DNA from: Terriglobia bacterium
Lineage (GTDB): Bacteria > Acidobacteriota > Terriglobia > Terriglobales > Acidobacteriaceae
Reading direction: 5' to 3'
Assembly (NCBI GenBank): GCA_020073105.1
Contig: JAIQFW010000075.1
Location: 1 to 53,619, forward strand
DNA length: 53,619 nt
The position numbers and the translations under genes were made by a program. Below are positions 42,367 through 49,622 of this stretch, one piece after another. The notes under the pieces were generated by a model. It saw nothing but the letters and a program-made list of their open reading frames with translations, ran no database searches and was not told where the DNA came from. Within the stretch, counting starts at the first letter, position 1, and each line of letters begins with the position of its first letter.

Positions 42367-42866
42367 CTACTTGGTTAAGGTGAAATCTGCAGTTGCACTG
42401 CCACTCACATTGACTGATTTTGACTGGTTCTTGGCGCCTTCATGCCAGGCGACGACGGAGTAGGTTCCATCGGGAACATTTTCGATCTTGTACTGTCCCG
42501 ACTTGTCGGTCACAGCGAAATAAGGCGTAGGCGAAACCACAACGTAGCCTGCCATTTCGGGATGAACGTTGCAGAGCAACGGTACCGCCCCAGGACTGTC
42601 GAACTTGAATGGGCGTTTTTCACCCTTCGGCCAGGTGCCGAGGTTGTGTCCCAGTTTCTTGTTGCCGCCAACGGAAAGCCAAAACACGTTGTGGGCAACG
42701 CTGTCGCTATTCAGAAAATCGACGGTGGTTCCCGCCCAGCGATGGTATCGACGTAGACTACCGACTCGCCTGCCACTCCTGACACCTTACCGCTGATCGT
42801 TCCTGCCTGGGCCGCAACCGCGAAAACCGCGACTAGAATGAGTGCTACGGACGTTCTGTAATTCAT
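42367..42866 (-). pseudogene. Plastocyanin/carboxypeptidase-regulatory-like secreted protein with internal deletion
   Basis: ATG 42866 (CAGGAGA ribosome site) opens NYRTSVALILVAVFAVAAQAGTISGKVSGVAGESVVYVDTIAG with a signal peptide, then hits a stop. In the next frame the protein resumes GTTVDFLNSDSVAHNVFWLSVGG, then FDSPGAVPLLCNVHPEMAGYVVV (a cupredoxin-like Cys-x-x-His...Met) and an Ig-like YKIENVPDGTYSVVAWHEG. About 27-30 residues expected between the two parts in homologues are missing near nt 42740, with a frameshift. It is either broken or misassembled. Intact, it would be a periplasmic copper electron carrier. Confidence 0.7.
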
Positions 42867-42898
42867 GTGTTCTCCTGTTATCGAAAAAATCGTTGCTC

Positions 42899-44479
42899 TT
42901 AGTACACCCACTCCAGCCCCGCCACCGCGGAATTCGTACGGAATGGGTTCGTCAGCCGCTGCGTGGTGCCTGCCGCATACACGATCTGCTGCGGGCGTAC
43001 CTGATACTCAAACGAAGCCTTGATGTTGGCGTGGATCAGGAACTGGATCCCTGGGGTGAAGCGGTTTCGGGTGGAATGGAGTGGCGAGACGAATGACCCG
43101 GCATCCGAGTCTGGAGTCGAACCAATGCCGTTAAACAGATCGGCTGTGGAACTAACCCGATCCCAGCGCATGATGGTCATCATCCAGGGCAGGACGAGAT
43201 AGTCCGCTTCCAGGAAACCGCCACTGAAATGGGCTGGGCTCCCAGTCGCAAATCCCGTCGGATTGGGATTGATTCCCGCCGGAAACACCGGCAGCAGGTT
43301 CTGGTCACGCCCATAAAGATACTGGCCGAAGAGGTTGAAGGTGCGGTAGTTGAAACTGAAGTCGCCGCCGACCCGGTAGAAAGGTTCCCGCGCGGTCAGC
43401 ACTACAGGATTGGCAGCTAAGTCTTGTCCCTGGAAGCGTTGCACGGAGCGCCCGTAGAAATAAAGCGTGCCGAAGTTTAGGTAAGTATGGTCACGCGGCC
43501 CGGTCGCGCCTGCGGCTTGGATTTCGTTGCGGCTGGCCGGGTCGCGCTCCAGGTTGAAGCGGTAGGCAAAGCGCGCGTAGAGGTCCTTAAAATTGGAATC
43601 AGAGACGTAGGTGACGACCGGAGGCACGTTGTTTCCGCCGCTCGCCGACCCTCCCGTATTCTGGTTCACGATCGCAAGGGAATAATGGTAGCCGCGGTAT
43701 TGGTGCCCACCACTAAACTCCACGCCCTGCGCCGCGCTCGAAAGCGCAAAGCCGTTGTTGACATTCTGTTGTTGCGGGAACAGGGAGTTTGCCGAACCAA
43801 TGTTTGCCTGGTCGTAGATGTCCCATCCGCTCAGGTTCCAGCTGCGCGCCGGGCTGAAAGGCAGATCGAGTTCGAACTGTCCGACTCTCAGGCTGAGGGC
43901 GTCGGTGGGGAGCTTGAGGAACCGGCCGATATTGACGAATTTCAGGTAGCCGTCACCGAGCCCGCCGTCACTGGCCGAGCCTCCGACGCTGAGGTCGTCG
44001 TCCACCCAGAACGCGATGTCGCTGCCGAAGTTGCCGGCCATGAAGATGCTGAACAAGCCGGGCTGGAAGTCGGTACGCGGAATGAACTGTTGCCCGTCCA
44101 GGGTTCCGGGCGATTGCAGGTTGAAATTGTTGCGATTGTTGCTCACAACCTGAAAGAACGTGTTGAACCGTAGCCCGACCGGCGGCAGCCCCGGGATCAT
44201 TCCCGGGAAAATAGTATGGGGCCACATCTCCTTCTGCGCAGGGGCGCCGAGCATCACCGGAGGAATCTTGATGAATGTCTCGTCATCCTTGGGGAACTTA
44301 AAGCCCGCATCCTTGAACGCCTTGCCAAAATCATTCAGCTTGGGAAAATTGACGTGACAGGTGCTGCAGGAGGTGCCATATTGCCTAGAAAAAGCTGGAA
44401 TTGCGAAGCTATTGGTTGAGACCAAGACGAGAGCGAAAAGGCAAATGGCTCCAACCGTCAGGTGACTGCGCGTGCCCAT
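42899..44479 (-). CDS. Outer-membrane cytochrome-porin (Cyc2-like)
   Basis: A 526-residue protein with a signal peptide to about residue 26, then AIPAFSRQYGTSCSTCHVNFPKLNDFGKAFKDAGF holding one haem site (C38STCH42), then some 450 residues of beta-barrel ending in aromatic GLEWVY. The single N-terminal haem plus barrel, and the exact wording around it, resemble Cyc2, the fused cytochrome-porin of Fe(II) oxidisers. Related uncharacterised proteins exist in acidobacteria. GGAGG lies seven bases before the ATG. It heads the operon with a CRP-like site 98 bp upstream. Electron transfer across the outer membrane is inferred. Confidence 0.8.
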   Translation of the reverse strand: MGTRSHLTVGAICLFALVLVSTNSFAIPAFSRQYGTSCSTCHVNFPKLNDFGKAFKDAGFKFPKDDETFIKIPPVMLGAPAQKEMWPHTIFPGMIPGLPPVGLRFNTFFQVVSNNRNNFNLQSPGTLDGQQFIPRTDFQPGLFSIFMAGNFGSDIAFWVDDDLSVGGSASDGGLGDGYLKFVNIGRFLKLPTDALSLRVGQFELDLPFSPARSWNLSGWDIYDQANIGSANSLFPQQQNVNNGFALSSAAQGVEFSGGHQYRGYHYSLAIVNQNTGGSASGGNNVPPVVTYVSDSNFKDLYARFAYRFNLERDPASRNEIQAAGATGPRDHTYLNFGTLYFYGRSVQRFQGQDLAANPVVLTAREPFYRVGGDFSFNYRTFNLFGQYLYGRDQNLLPVFPAGINPNPTGFATGSPAHFSGGFLEADYLVLPWMMTIMRWDRVSSTADLFNGIGSTPDSDAGSFVSPLHSTRNRFTPGIQFLIHANIKASFEYQVRPQQIVYAAGTTQRLTNPFRTNSAVAGLEWVY

Positions 44480-44576
44480 GCAATGCCTCCTATATAAGCG
44501 TTGCCCCTAGTAGCTGGATGCGCGCCATTGTGCTGGTCGGATGACCGTCCCAGCAGTGTCACCGGTCACGTCGAAA

Positions 44577-44592
44577 TGTGATGTACGTCACG
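44577..44592 (-). promoter_or_regulatory. CRP/FNR-like site upstream of respiratory operon
   Basis: TGTGA-TGTACG-TCACG matches the CRP/FNR-family palindrome (TGTGA-N6-TCACA) in nine of ten arm positions. Its near edge is 98 bp from the ATG of the cytochrome-porin gene. The regulator is not in the window. Confidence 0.5.
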
Positions 44593-44633
44593 AAGAGAGC
44601 GCTGCGGTCGCGTCGGTTTGTCCGAACGATTGC

Positions 44634-45020
44634 GGAAGCCTTCGCCGTGATGCCGACCGGCTGCGCATCACTGCGAAACTCGTGGAGACCCGAAGCGGGC
44701 ACTGTGTCTGGGCAGAGAGGTATGACCGGAAGCTGCAAGATGTGTTCAGCATCCAAGATGAGATCGCAACCAACATCGCACACGAGTTGCAGGTCGTACT
44801 GACCGAAACCGAGAAACAGGCCATTGCAAAAATTCCGACCGCGGACGTGCGCGCTTATGACTTCTATCTCCGAGGGCGTCAGTTCTTTCACCGGTTCCGT
44901 CGCAAGGGCTTTGACCTGGCGCGGCAAATGTTCGCAAGGGCTATAGAAATCGATCCCGACTACGCCCGAGCCTACGCCGGCATTGCTGATTGTTCGGCGT
45001 TTCTGTATTTCTACTGGGAC
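44634..45020 (+). pseudogene. Fragment of TPR/adenylate-cyclase-like signalling protein
   Basis: The reading frame carries GSLRRDADRLRITAKLVETRSGHCVWAERYDRKLQDVFSIQDEIA and a TPR unit (LARQMFARAIEIDPDYARAYAGIADC), the middle of a large family with an N-terminal winged helix or kinase and C-terminal TPRs. Both ends are missing: homology begins abruptly at 44634 and fades at 45020. It is a decayed gene inside the island. Confidence 0.65.
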
Positions 45021-45215
45021 TCTTCTGCGGTTGTTGGCGATAGATCGCCGCTAGACTCATTGACCACGCGACCGGGTTTTGAGTGCAATCGCCTGTCGCA
45101 GAAGCGCGACAATTGCAGCCGCACCCTCGAAAGCAACCGGGACTTTGATATTCACCTTGAACTCTCTGGATAAGACGTAGTTCCCAGATGTCACAGTGAT
45201 CGGTGACAACGGCGA

Positions 45216-45272
45216 TTGACAATGCGTAGCGGCTTCGCAATAGTATGCGTAGCGGCTTCGTATAATCGGAGG
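45216..45272 (+). promoter_or_regulatory. Promoter of excisionase-integrase genes with tandem duplication
   Basis: TTGACA (45216-45221) is 17 bp from AATAGT (45239-45244), and a TATAAT follows at 45261-45266. ATGCGTAGCGGCTTCG occurs twice, at 45222 and 45245, so a 23-bp tandem duplication has copied the -10 region. GGAGG (45268-45272) is the ribosome site of the next gene. Confidence 0.5.
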
Positions 45273-45279
45273 TTCTTCT

Positions 45280-45771
45280 TTGGCAAAGAAAATTCCCAGG
45301 GCACTTCTGGAGTATCTCTCTGTCCTCGGTCGCAAAGGCGGAACGAGTCGCGCCCAGGCTCTCACATCGGAACAAAGGCGTGCCAGCAGTCAACGCGCAG
45401 CTAATGCACGGTGGCAGCATCACCGGCAACGAGCAGAGGACTTGAACCAACATTTGCTTAGTCGCTGGTCGCAGATCAAAGCCGAACCAGTTGGGGTGTC
45501 GCGTGCAGATGGTTTTGCTCCAGTCGTTCTGCGCCGTGAAGACGTGACAGGTCCAACTGGGCTGCAGGAAGGCGACCAGATTCTCACGCCTGAAGGTCTG
45601 TCCGAATGGTTGCAGATTCCAGTCTCAACTGTTCGTGATCTATGCCGGAAGAGATCGCAAAAAAGAGACAAACACCCGCTGCCTTTCTTTCACGTTGGGA
45701 AGCGAGTCCGATTCAACAAAACGGAGGTAATGCAATGGCTCTCCAAACTAGAGCAAGCCCGAAAGAGCTAA
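45280..45771 (+). CDS. Excisionase-like helix-turn-helix protein
   Basis: A 163-residue protein starting at TTG 45280, seven bases after GGAGG. The N-terminus (LGRKGGTSRAQALTSEQRRASSQRAANARW) is a conserved basic region. The C-terminal part ILTPEGLSEWLQIPVSTVRDLCR...FFHVGKRVRFNKTEVMQWLSK is a MerR-like DNA-binding domain as in AlpA/Xis excisionases. It overlaps the integrase by 37 nt, the usual coupling of excisionase and recombinase. Confidence 0.75.
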   Translation: MAKKIPRALLEYLSVLGRKGGTSRAQALTSEQRRASSQRAANARWQHHRQRAEDLNQHLLSRWSQIKAEPVGVSRADGFAPVVLRREDVTGPTGLQEGDQILTPEGLSEWLQIPVSTVRDLCRKRSQKRDKHPLPFFHVGKRVRFNKTEVMQWLSKLEQARKS

Positions 45772-46952
45772 TCCGGCATCGTGGTCGTCATCGTAAGCAA
45801 AGTGATGTCGGATATTTGTTCAAGGCTGGTGGTAGCTGGTACGTCCGCTATTACACCGGGGTAATGGTTGCACACACAAAGCGAGACAGCAGTACCGAAA
45901 TGGTCCGCGAACAAAAGTGCCATCGTCTCGGCGCTACAGCGGACATGACCAAGGATCAGGCCAAGATAGCACGTAACACGTACCTCAAGCCCATGACTTC
46001 ATCTCGCGGCGTTGTGCATTCCACGATCACTATCAGCCAATATGTCGAGGATGTCATTCTTAAGTGGTGGGAACGGAACCTTAAGCCCAGCACACTCGAT
46101 GGCTATAAAAAGAGCTGGCATCTGTACATCGAACCTGTGATGGGAGATCAGCCCATTGGTGAGTTCACGACAGTAGATGCGGGAAACTTTCTTGACCGTC
46201 TAGTTCTTAAAGGACTGACCACCACAACAATCGCTCACATTCGCAATGTCGCAAACATCATCTTCAATTATGCTGCGACCAAAGGTGTCATTACTGCTAA
46301 TCCGTTCGCAGGCGCGGTCATGACCGAGAAGGCAAAGCAACCACAGAAGACATATAAGTGCTCGATGCAAGAGGTGCATGACATTCTGCTGGCATTGGAC
46401 GGCAACCGGAGAGCGCAGACCGCTGTTGGCCTGTGCTTCTTTGCTGGCCTGAGGCCTGGAGAGGCTAGGGCAGCGAAGTGGGAGAACTATGACGGAGTAA
46501 ACCTTAGGATCGAGCAGTCAGCCTGGAAAAAATTCATCACTGCCCCTAAAACAGCCGACAGCGTTCAGTCGATTCCGGTAGTCGCTCCGTTGCGTGAACT
46601 ACTTTCACAATTACGCGAGGAGCAAGGCAATCCGACCGAGGGCTATATCTTGCGCGGGGACAATGGCGGACCATTGAATCTCGATTTCTTGGCCCGTGCC
46701 GTGATCCGGCCCACACTAAAGGCAAGGAAAATCGAGTGGCACAGCTGGTACAGTCTGCGGCGTGGTCTGGCGACTGTCGCAACTGACGCCATTCGTGACC
46801 CTCAAGGTGCCGCTGGAATGCTGCGCCACAAAACGATTGATGTCACGGCCCAGAAATATATCGGCATTCCGAAGGAAACCACGCAACGAGCAATGACTGA
46901 GTTTGAACGGCTCTACACTGCAATTGACAAACAATTGCCAGCGGGAGTGTGA
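45735..46952 (+). CDS. int: Tyrosine recombinase/integrase
   Basis: A 405-residue phage-type integrase. ATG 45735 has GGAGG (45723-45727) upstream. Seen: an N-terminal arm-binding region (YLFKAGGSWYVRYY), a SAM-like core-binding domain (YVEDVILKWWERNLKPSTLDGYKKSW) and the catalytic domain with Arg in CFFAGLRPGEARAAKW, box II as YSLRRGLATVA (Tyr in place of the usual His), and MLRHKTIDVTAQKYIGI with the His and the nucleophilic Tyr. Its end lies 93 bp before the right att copy at tRNA-Ser. It should catalyse island integration and excision. Confidence 0.92.
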   Translation: MALQTRASPKELIRHRGRHRKQSDVGYLFKAGGSWYVRYYTGVMVAHTKRDSSTEMVREQKCHRLGATADMTKDQAKIARNTYLKPMTSSRGVVHSTITISQYVEDVILKWWERNLKPSTLDGYKKSWHLYIEPVMGDQPIGEFTTVDAGNFLDRLVLKGLTTTTIAHIRNVANIIFNYAATKGVITANPFAGAVMTEKAKQPQKTYKCSMQEVHDILLALDGNRRAQTAVGLCFFAGLRPGEARAAKWENYDGVNLRIEQSAWKKFITAPKTADSVQSIPVVAPLRELLSQLREEQGNPTEGYILRGDNGGPLNLDFLARAVIRPTLKARKIEWHSWYSLRRGLATVATDAIRDPQGAAGMLRHKTIDVTAQKYIGIPKETTQRAMTEFERLYTAIDKQLPAGV

Positions 46953-46972
46953 CTCGTGGGAGCCAAGTTAAT

Positions 46973-47013
46973 TATGCAATTCGGTATGCAATGAAAGCCC
47001 ATTTTATGCAATG
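46973..47013. repeat. TATGCAAT triplet at island right end
   Basis: Copies at 46973, 46985 and 47005 mirror those at the left end (33460-33492). They lie between int and the att core and are candidate arm-type binding sites. Confidence 0.6.
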
Positions 47014-47045
47014 GAAAGTGGTCCAACTTGTTGATAGCATTTAGA

Positions 47046-47088
47046 CGCGGAGGGATGCGTGAGCGGTTGAAACGGGTGGTCTTGAAAA
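47046..47088 (+). repeat. Right attachment copy within tRNA-Ser
   Basis: Identical to 33324-33366 over 43 bp, covering the tRNA from three bases before its first nucleotide through the anticodon loop. Confidence 0.9.
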
Positions 47089-47138
47089 CCACTGTACCCG
47101 GAAGGGTACCGGGGGTTCGAATCCCTCTCCCTCCGCCA
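47049..47138 (+). tRNA. tRNA-Ser (anticodon UGA)
   Basis: An intact 90-nt class II tRNA. The acceptor GGAGGGA pairs with TCCCTCC, followed by discriminator G and encoded CCA. The D stem is CGT/ACG, the anticodon arm GTGGT-CTTGAAA-ACCAC (anticodon TGA at 47083-47085), the long variable arm ACCC-GGAA-GGGT, and the T loop TTCGAAT. It reads UCA and other UCN codons. Its 5' half is also the island att site, so the present 5' end may have been supplied by the element. Confidence 0.97.
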
Positions 47139-47263
47139 TCCTCGCTGCAGATCCCTCGACTCACTGCGCTCGCTCGGGATTTCGGCACGCGGCTCAGACT
47201 TTAGCCTGCCCTGAGCAACTGAGCGCAGCGAAGCTGTCGAACGGGCCGCGTAAACGCCTCAAC

Positions 47264-47596
47264 TTAGGTTCTTCCGGCCGCCGCCGCCTTCATTGCCCCA
47301 AACTGGTTTATCTCAACCGTTCCGTCAGGAAATCTCGCGATGATCTTCAGTTCCCCCCCCATTGCTTTGACAAAGTCCTGGAGAGTGCTTACGTACATAT
47401 CTGTTCGACGCTCCATCTTCGACACAGCAGCCTGATTGACCTTTAGAATCCGAGCGAGGTGTACTTGAGTCATGGCGCGAGCTTCGCGAAGCTCGTCAAG
47501 AGGCATCTCCGCCCGGTACTTCGCTGCGAGAAGAATAGAGCGCTCACGGGATTCGGGAGACATCTTCTCCCGCAGAGTTTTGAATTTCTTTGCCAT
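47264..47596 (-). CDS. higA: HigA-type antitoxin (XRE HTH)
   Basis: A 110-residue protein with KFKTLREKMSPESRERSILLAAKYRAEMPLDELREARAMTQVHLARILKVNQAAVSKMERR, the helix-turn-helix of HigA-like antitoxins, then YVSTLQDFVKAMGGELKIIARFPDG. ATG 47596 is used. It follows the toxin gene by 49 nt, the toxin-first order typical of HigBA, and should neutralise the toxin and repress the promoter at 48010. Confidence 0.85.
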   Translation of the reverse strand: MAKKFKTLREKMSPESRERSILLAAKYRAEMPLDELREARAMTQVHLARILKVNQAAVSKMERRTDMYVSTLQDFVKAMGGELKIIARFPDGTVEINQFGAMKAAAAGRT

Positions 47597-47645
47597 TGCC
47601 TCGCTCCTGTACGGGTCTCTTTGTCGAGTCCCTGATTGACAACTT

Positions 47646-48002
47646 CTACTTCTGTTCCGGCTCAATACCCTTTAGATGCCGATCGAACAAGTCATCAGCA
47701 ATCGGCACGAACGTCTCATACGATTTTGGGTCGTTCGTCTTGTCTCCACCAATCAGAAGCAGCGCGGCGCGACGCGGGTCAAATGCAAACAAGACCCGCA
47801 GTTGTCGCTCCTCCACTTTTCCTCGCAACTCTTTCATATTTGAGTGCCGGGAACTGACGATCACGTCGGCATGGGGACGAGATAGCGTGGGGCCACGTTC
47901 TTCAAGCAGCTCAACCTTCGCGTTTATCTCTTCCTGTTCATCTTCGGAGAGTGAGTTCCACCAGCCTTCAAACTCATCGGTGTACTCAATCTCCCATGCC
48001 AC
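47646..48002 (-). CDS. higB: HigB-type RelE-superfamily toxin
   Basis: A 118-residue protein, EIEYTDEFEGWWNSLSEDEQEEINAKVELLEERGPTLSRPHADVI then MKELRGKVEERQLRVLFAFDPRRAALLLIGGDKT, matching phage-derived Gp49/HigB mRNA interferases that cleave ribosome-bound messages. All core residues seem present. GTTGGAG lies before the ATG. It lies between two copies of the tRNA-Ser 3' end and may maintain a genomic segment. Confidence 0.9.
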   Translation of the reverse strand: MAWEIEYTDEFEGWWNSLSEDEQEEINAKVELLEERGPTLSRPHADVIVSSRHSNMKELRGKVEERQLRVLFAFDPRRAALLLIGGDKTNDPKSYETFVPIADDLFDRHLKGIEPEQK

Positions 48003-48009
48003 TCCAACA

Positions 48010-48037
48010 ATATTACATACATGGAATATTCTGTCAA
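48010..48037 (-). promoter_or_regulatory. higBA promoter
   Basis: On the minus strand TTGACA (48032-48037) and TAATAT (48010-48015) are 16 bp apart. The spacer holds the palindrome GAATATTC, a possible HigA operator half. Confidence 0.6.
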
Positions 48038-48103
48038 GGGAATATATTGCTCATGGCTAATGATAACGTCCCCTTCGGAATTGCAGCGAATTGGGGGCCT
48101 AGA

Positions 48104-48168
48104 AATCCCTCTCCCTCCGCCATTGCCACTGCAGGTCCCTCGGCGCGCTGTGCTCGCCCGGGATTCCG
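48104..48168 (+). repeat. Second tRNA-Ser 3' end and flank
   Basis: AATCCCTCTCCCTCCGCCAT is identical to the last 20 bases at the intact tRNA (47120-47139). The following ~45 bp are a diverged copy of the downstream flank (CTGCAG.TCCCTCG, GGGATT). The rest of the tRNA is absent. The two copies bracket higBA. Confidence 0.7.
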
Positions 48169-48218
48169 CCCATTGCACTCTTTCCCGCGCTATCATGAAT
48201 TTACCGACGGAGGTCATT

Positions 48219-49556
48219 ATGAGGTTGCGGCGCGTATGGCTTCTTCTGTTCTTGTTCTCCCTACCTCTGCTGGCGCAGTACAGCACCAACAGCACCCCAT
48301 GGACGATCGTCCGCGCGGACTACGGCGCCGGCAATTCCTGGCACGATGTCACCAGCCAGGTGCAGTCGCTGGTGCGCGGCGATGCGTTGAACTTTACGGT
48401 CGACAACCAGACATTGGGCGGTGACCCGGCCCCGGAAAAGAGAAAGAGTCTGCGGCTGCAGGTTCGCGGCCTTCGGGGCAACCTAGAGACGCTAACGTTC
48501 AATGAGAGATCCATCGTTAGCCTGCGGGTCGCGGTCTTCCAGCCCCGCGGCTGGGGCTGGGGCGCGCTACGCATCACCAAAGCGCAATACGGCGCAGGGG
48601 CGCGGGTGCGCGATGTGACCCAGCTCTTGAGTTCACAGATCCAAAGCAACCAGATCAGCCTGCGCGTATCGAACTCCACCATGGGTGGAGACCCGGCCGA
48701 AGGCAGCCGCAAGAGCCTGACCGTCTGGTACACCTATCGGGGGCGCATCTCCCAAACGTCGGTCAACGAGGGCGGCACTCTCAGCCTTGGAGGTGGCGCA
48801 GCCCAGGCTGAGCTTCGGATCGTTCGGGCCGACTACGGTGCGGCCGGCCGCTTTGTCGATGTGAGCAGTCGTCTCAATTCCCAGATTCAGGGTGACCGGC
48901 TCAGCGTCCGCGTAACCAACGAGACCATGGGCGGAGATCCAGCCGAAGAGAGAGCCAAGACGCTGTACGTTTTCTATAGTTATAACGGCCGCCTGGCGCG
49001 GGCTGCGGCGGAGGAGAAGGGCTACCTCAACATCCCTTCCGGCACACCGAATTATGTCGACAACCTGCAGATCATGCGAGCCCAGTATGGAGCGGACTAC
49101 CGCTTCCACGATGTGACCGAACTGCTGAACCAGCAGATCCAGAACGACCGGCTGAACCTGCGCATCACCAACGAAACGATGGGCGGAGACCCGGCGGAGG
49201 AGCGTCCCAAGAAGCTGACGGTTTTCTATGTCTACAACGGGGAACCCGGACAGATCACGGTCAATGAGAAGGACACGCTCGACCTGCCGGGCACAGTTAG
49301 TGGGAGCTGGCCGAGCGCGGCAGGAGAGCTGCAGATTTTGCGGGCCATCTACGGCGTTCCCGGCCTGGAGACGGACGTGACCGACCGGCTGGCTTCGCGA
49401 GTGCAAGGCGACCAACTGTTGTTGCAGGTCAATAGCGGCACCATGGGCGGAGATCCAGCTGCCGGCCGGCCCAAGCGGCTGAAAGTCGTTTACCTGTGGC
49501 AAGGGTTGCGCTACGAGACCAACATTCCGGAGAACGGGACGGTGAGTCTGCCGTAG
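48219..49556 (+). CDS. Secreted protein of five DUF3395-like repeats
   Basis: A 445-residue protein starting MRLRRVWLLLFLFSLPLLAQ, a signal peptide; ATG 48219 has GGAGG five bases upstream. Five units of about 85 residues follow, beginning near nt 48300, 48567, 48812, 49065 and 49330, each with YGA....DVT..L and MGGDPA..R.K.L.V.Y.Y.G. The pattern resembles the C-terminal DUF3395 domain of eukaryotic DnaJC11 (YG..DVT..L ... K.LKVLYQF.G). Function is unknown; the beta-rich repeats suggest a binding surface outside the cell. Confidence 0.8.
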   Translation: MRLRRVWLLLFLFSLPLLAQYSTNSTPWTIVRADYGAGNSWHDVTSQVQSLVRGDALNFTVDNQTLGGDPAPEKRKSLRLQVRGLRGNLETLTFNERSIVSLRVAVFQPRGWGWGALRITKAQYGAGARVRDVTQLLSSQIQSNQISLRVSNSTMGGDPAEGSRKSLTVWYTYRGRISQTSVNEGGTLSLGGGAAQAELRIVRADYGAAGRFVDVSSRLNSQIQGDRLSVRVTNETMGGDPAEERAKTLYVFYSYNGRLARAAAEEKGYLNIPSGTPNYVDNLQIMRAQYGADYRFHDVTELLNQQIQNDRLNLRITNETMGGDPAEERPKKLTVFYVYNGEPGQITVNEKDTLDLPGTVSGSWPSAAGELQILRAIYGVPGLETDVTDRLASRVQGDQLLLQVNSGTMGGDPAAGRPKRLKVVYLWQGLRYETNIPENGTVSLP

Positions 49557-49622
49557 CGAGATGGGCCCGGCCATCATTAAGTTTCTTGGCAGAGCCGAGA
49601 ATCCCGGCGGGCCTCCCGTTTC

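Larger units (their letters stand above)
33324..47088. mobile_element. Integrative genomic island at tRNA-Ser with respiratory cargo
   Basis: The island is bounded by a 43-bp direct repeat derived from tRNA-Ser(UGA). Inside the right end are an excisionase-like gene and a tyrosine recombinase whose gene ends about 95 bp before the att copy. TATGCAAT triplets lie inside both ends (33460, 33471, 33484 and 46973, 46985, 47005), resembling integrase arm sites. No conjugation, phage structural or replication gene is seen, so it is a non-self-transmissible island. The cargo (34370-44479) is an electron-transport operon. The repeats and int are direct observations; present-day mobility is inference. 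Confidence 0.85.

Noticed and set aside
45057-45365. Possible small minus-strand gene (…VTSGNYVLSREFKVNIKVPVAF…)
   Set aside because: The segment looks somewhat protein-like but has no standard start near a ribosome site and overlaps the int promoter region. Not supported enough to list.
33324-47088. The island as a conjugative element or prophage
   Set aside because: No relaxase, type IV secretion, replication or phage structural gene was found within its bounds.
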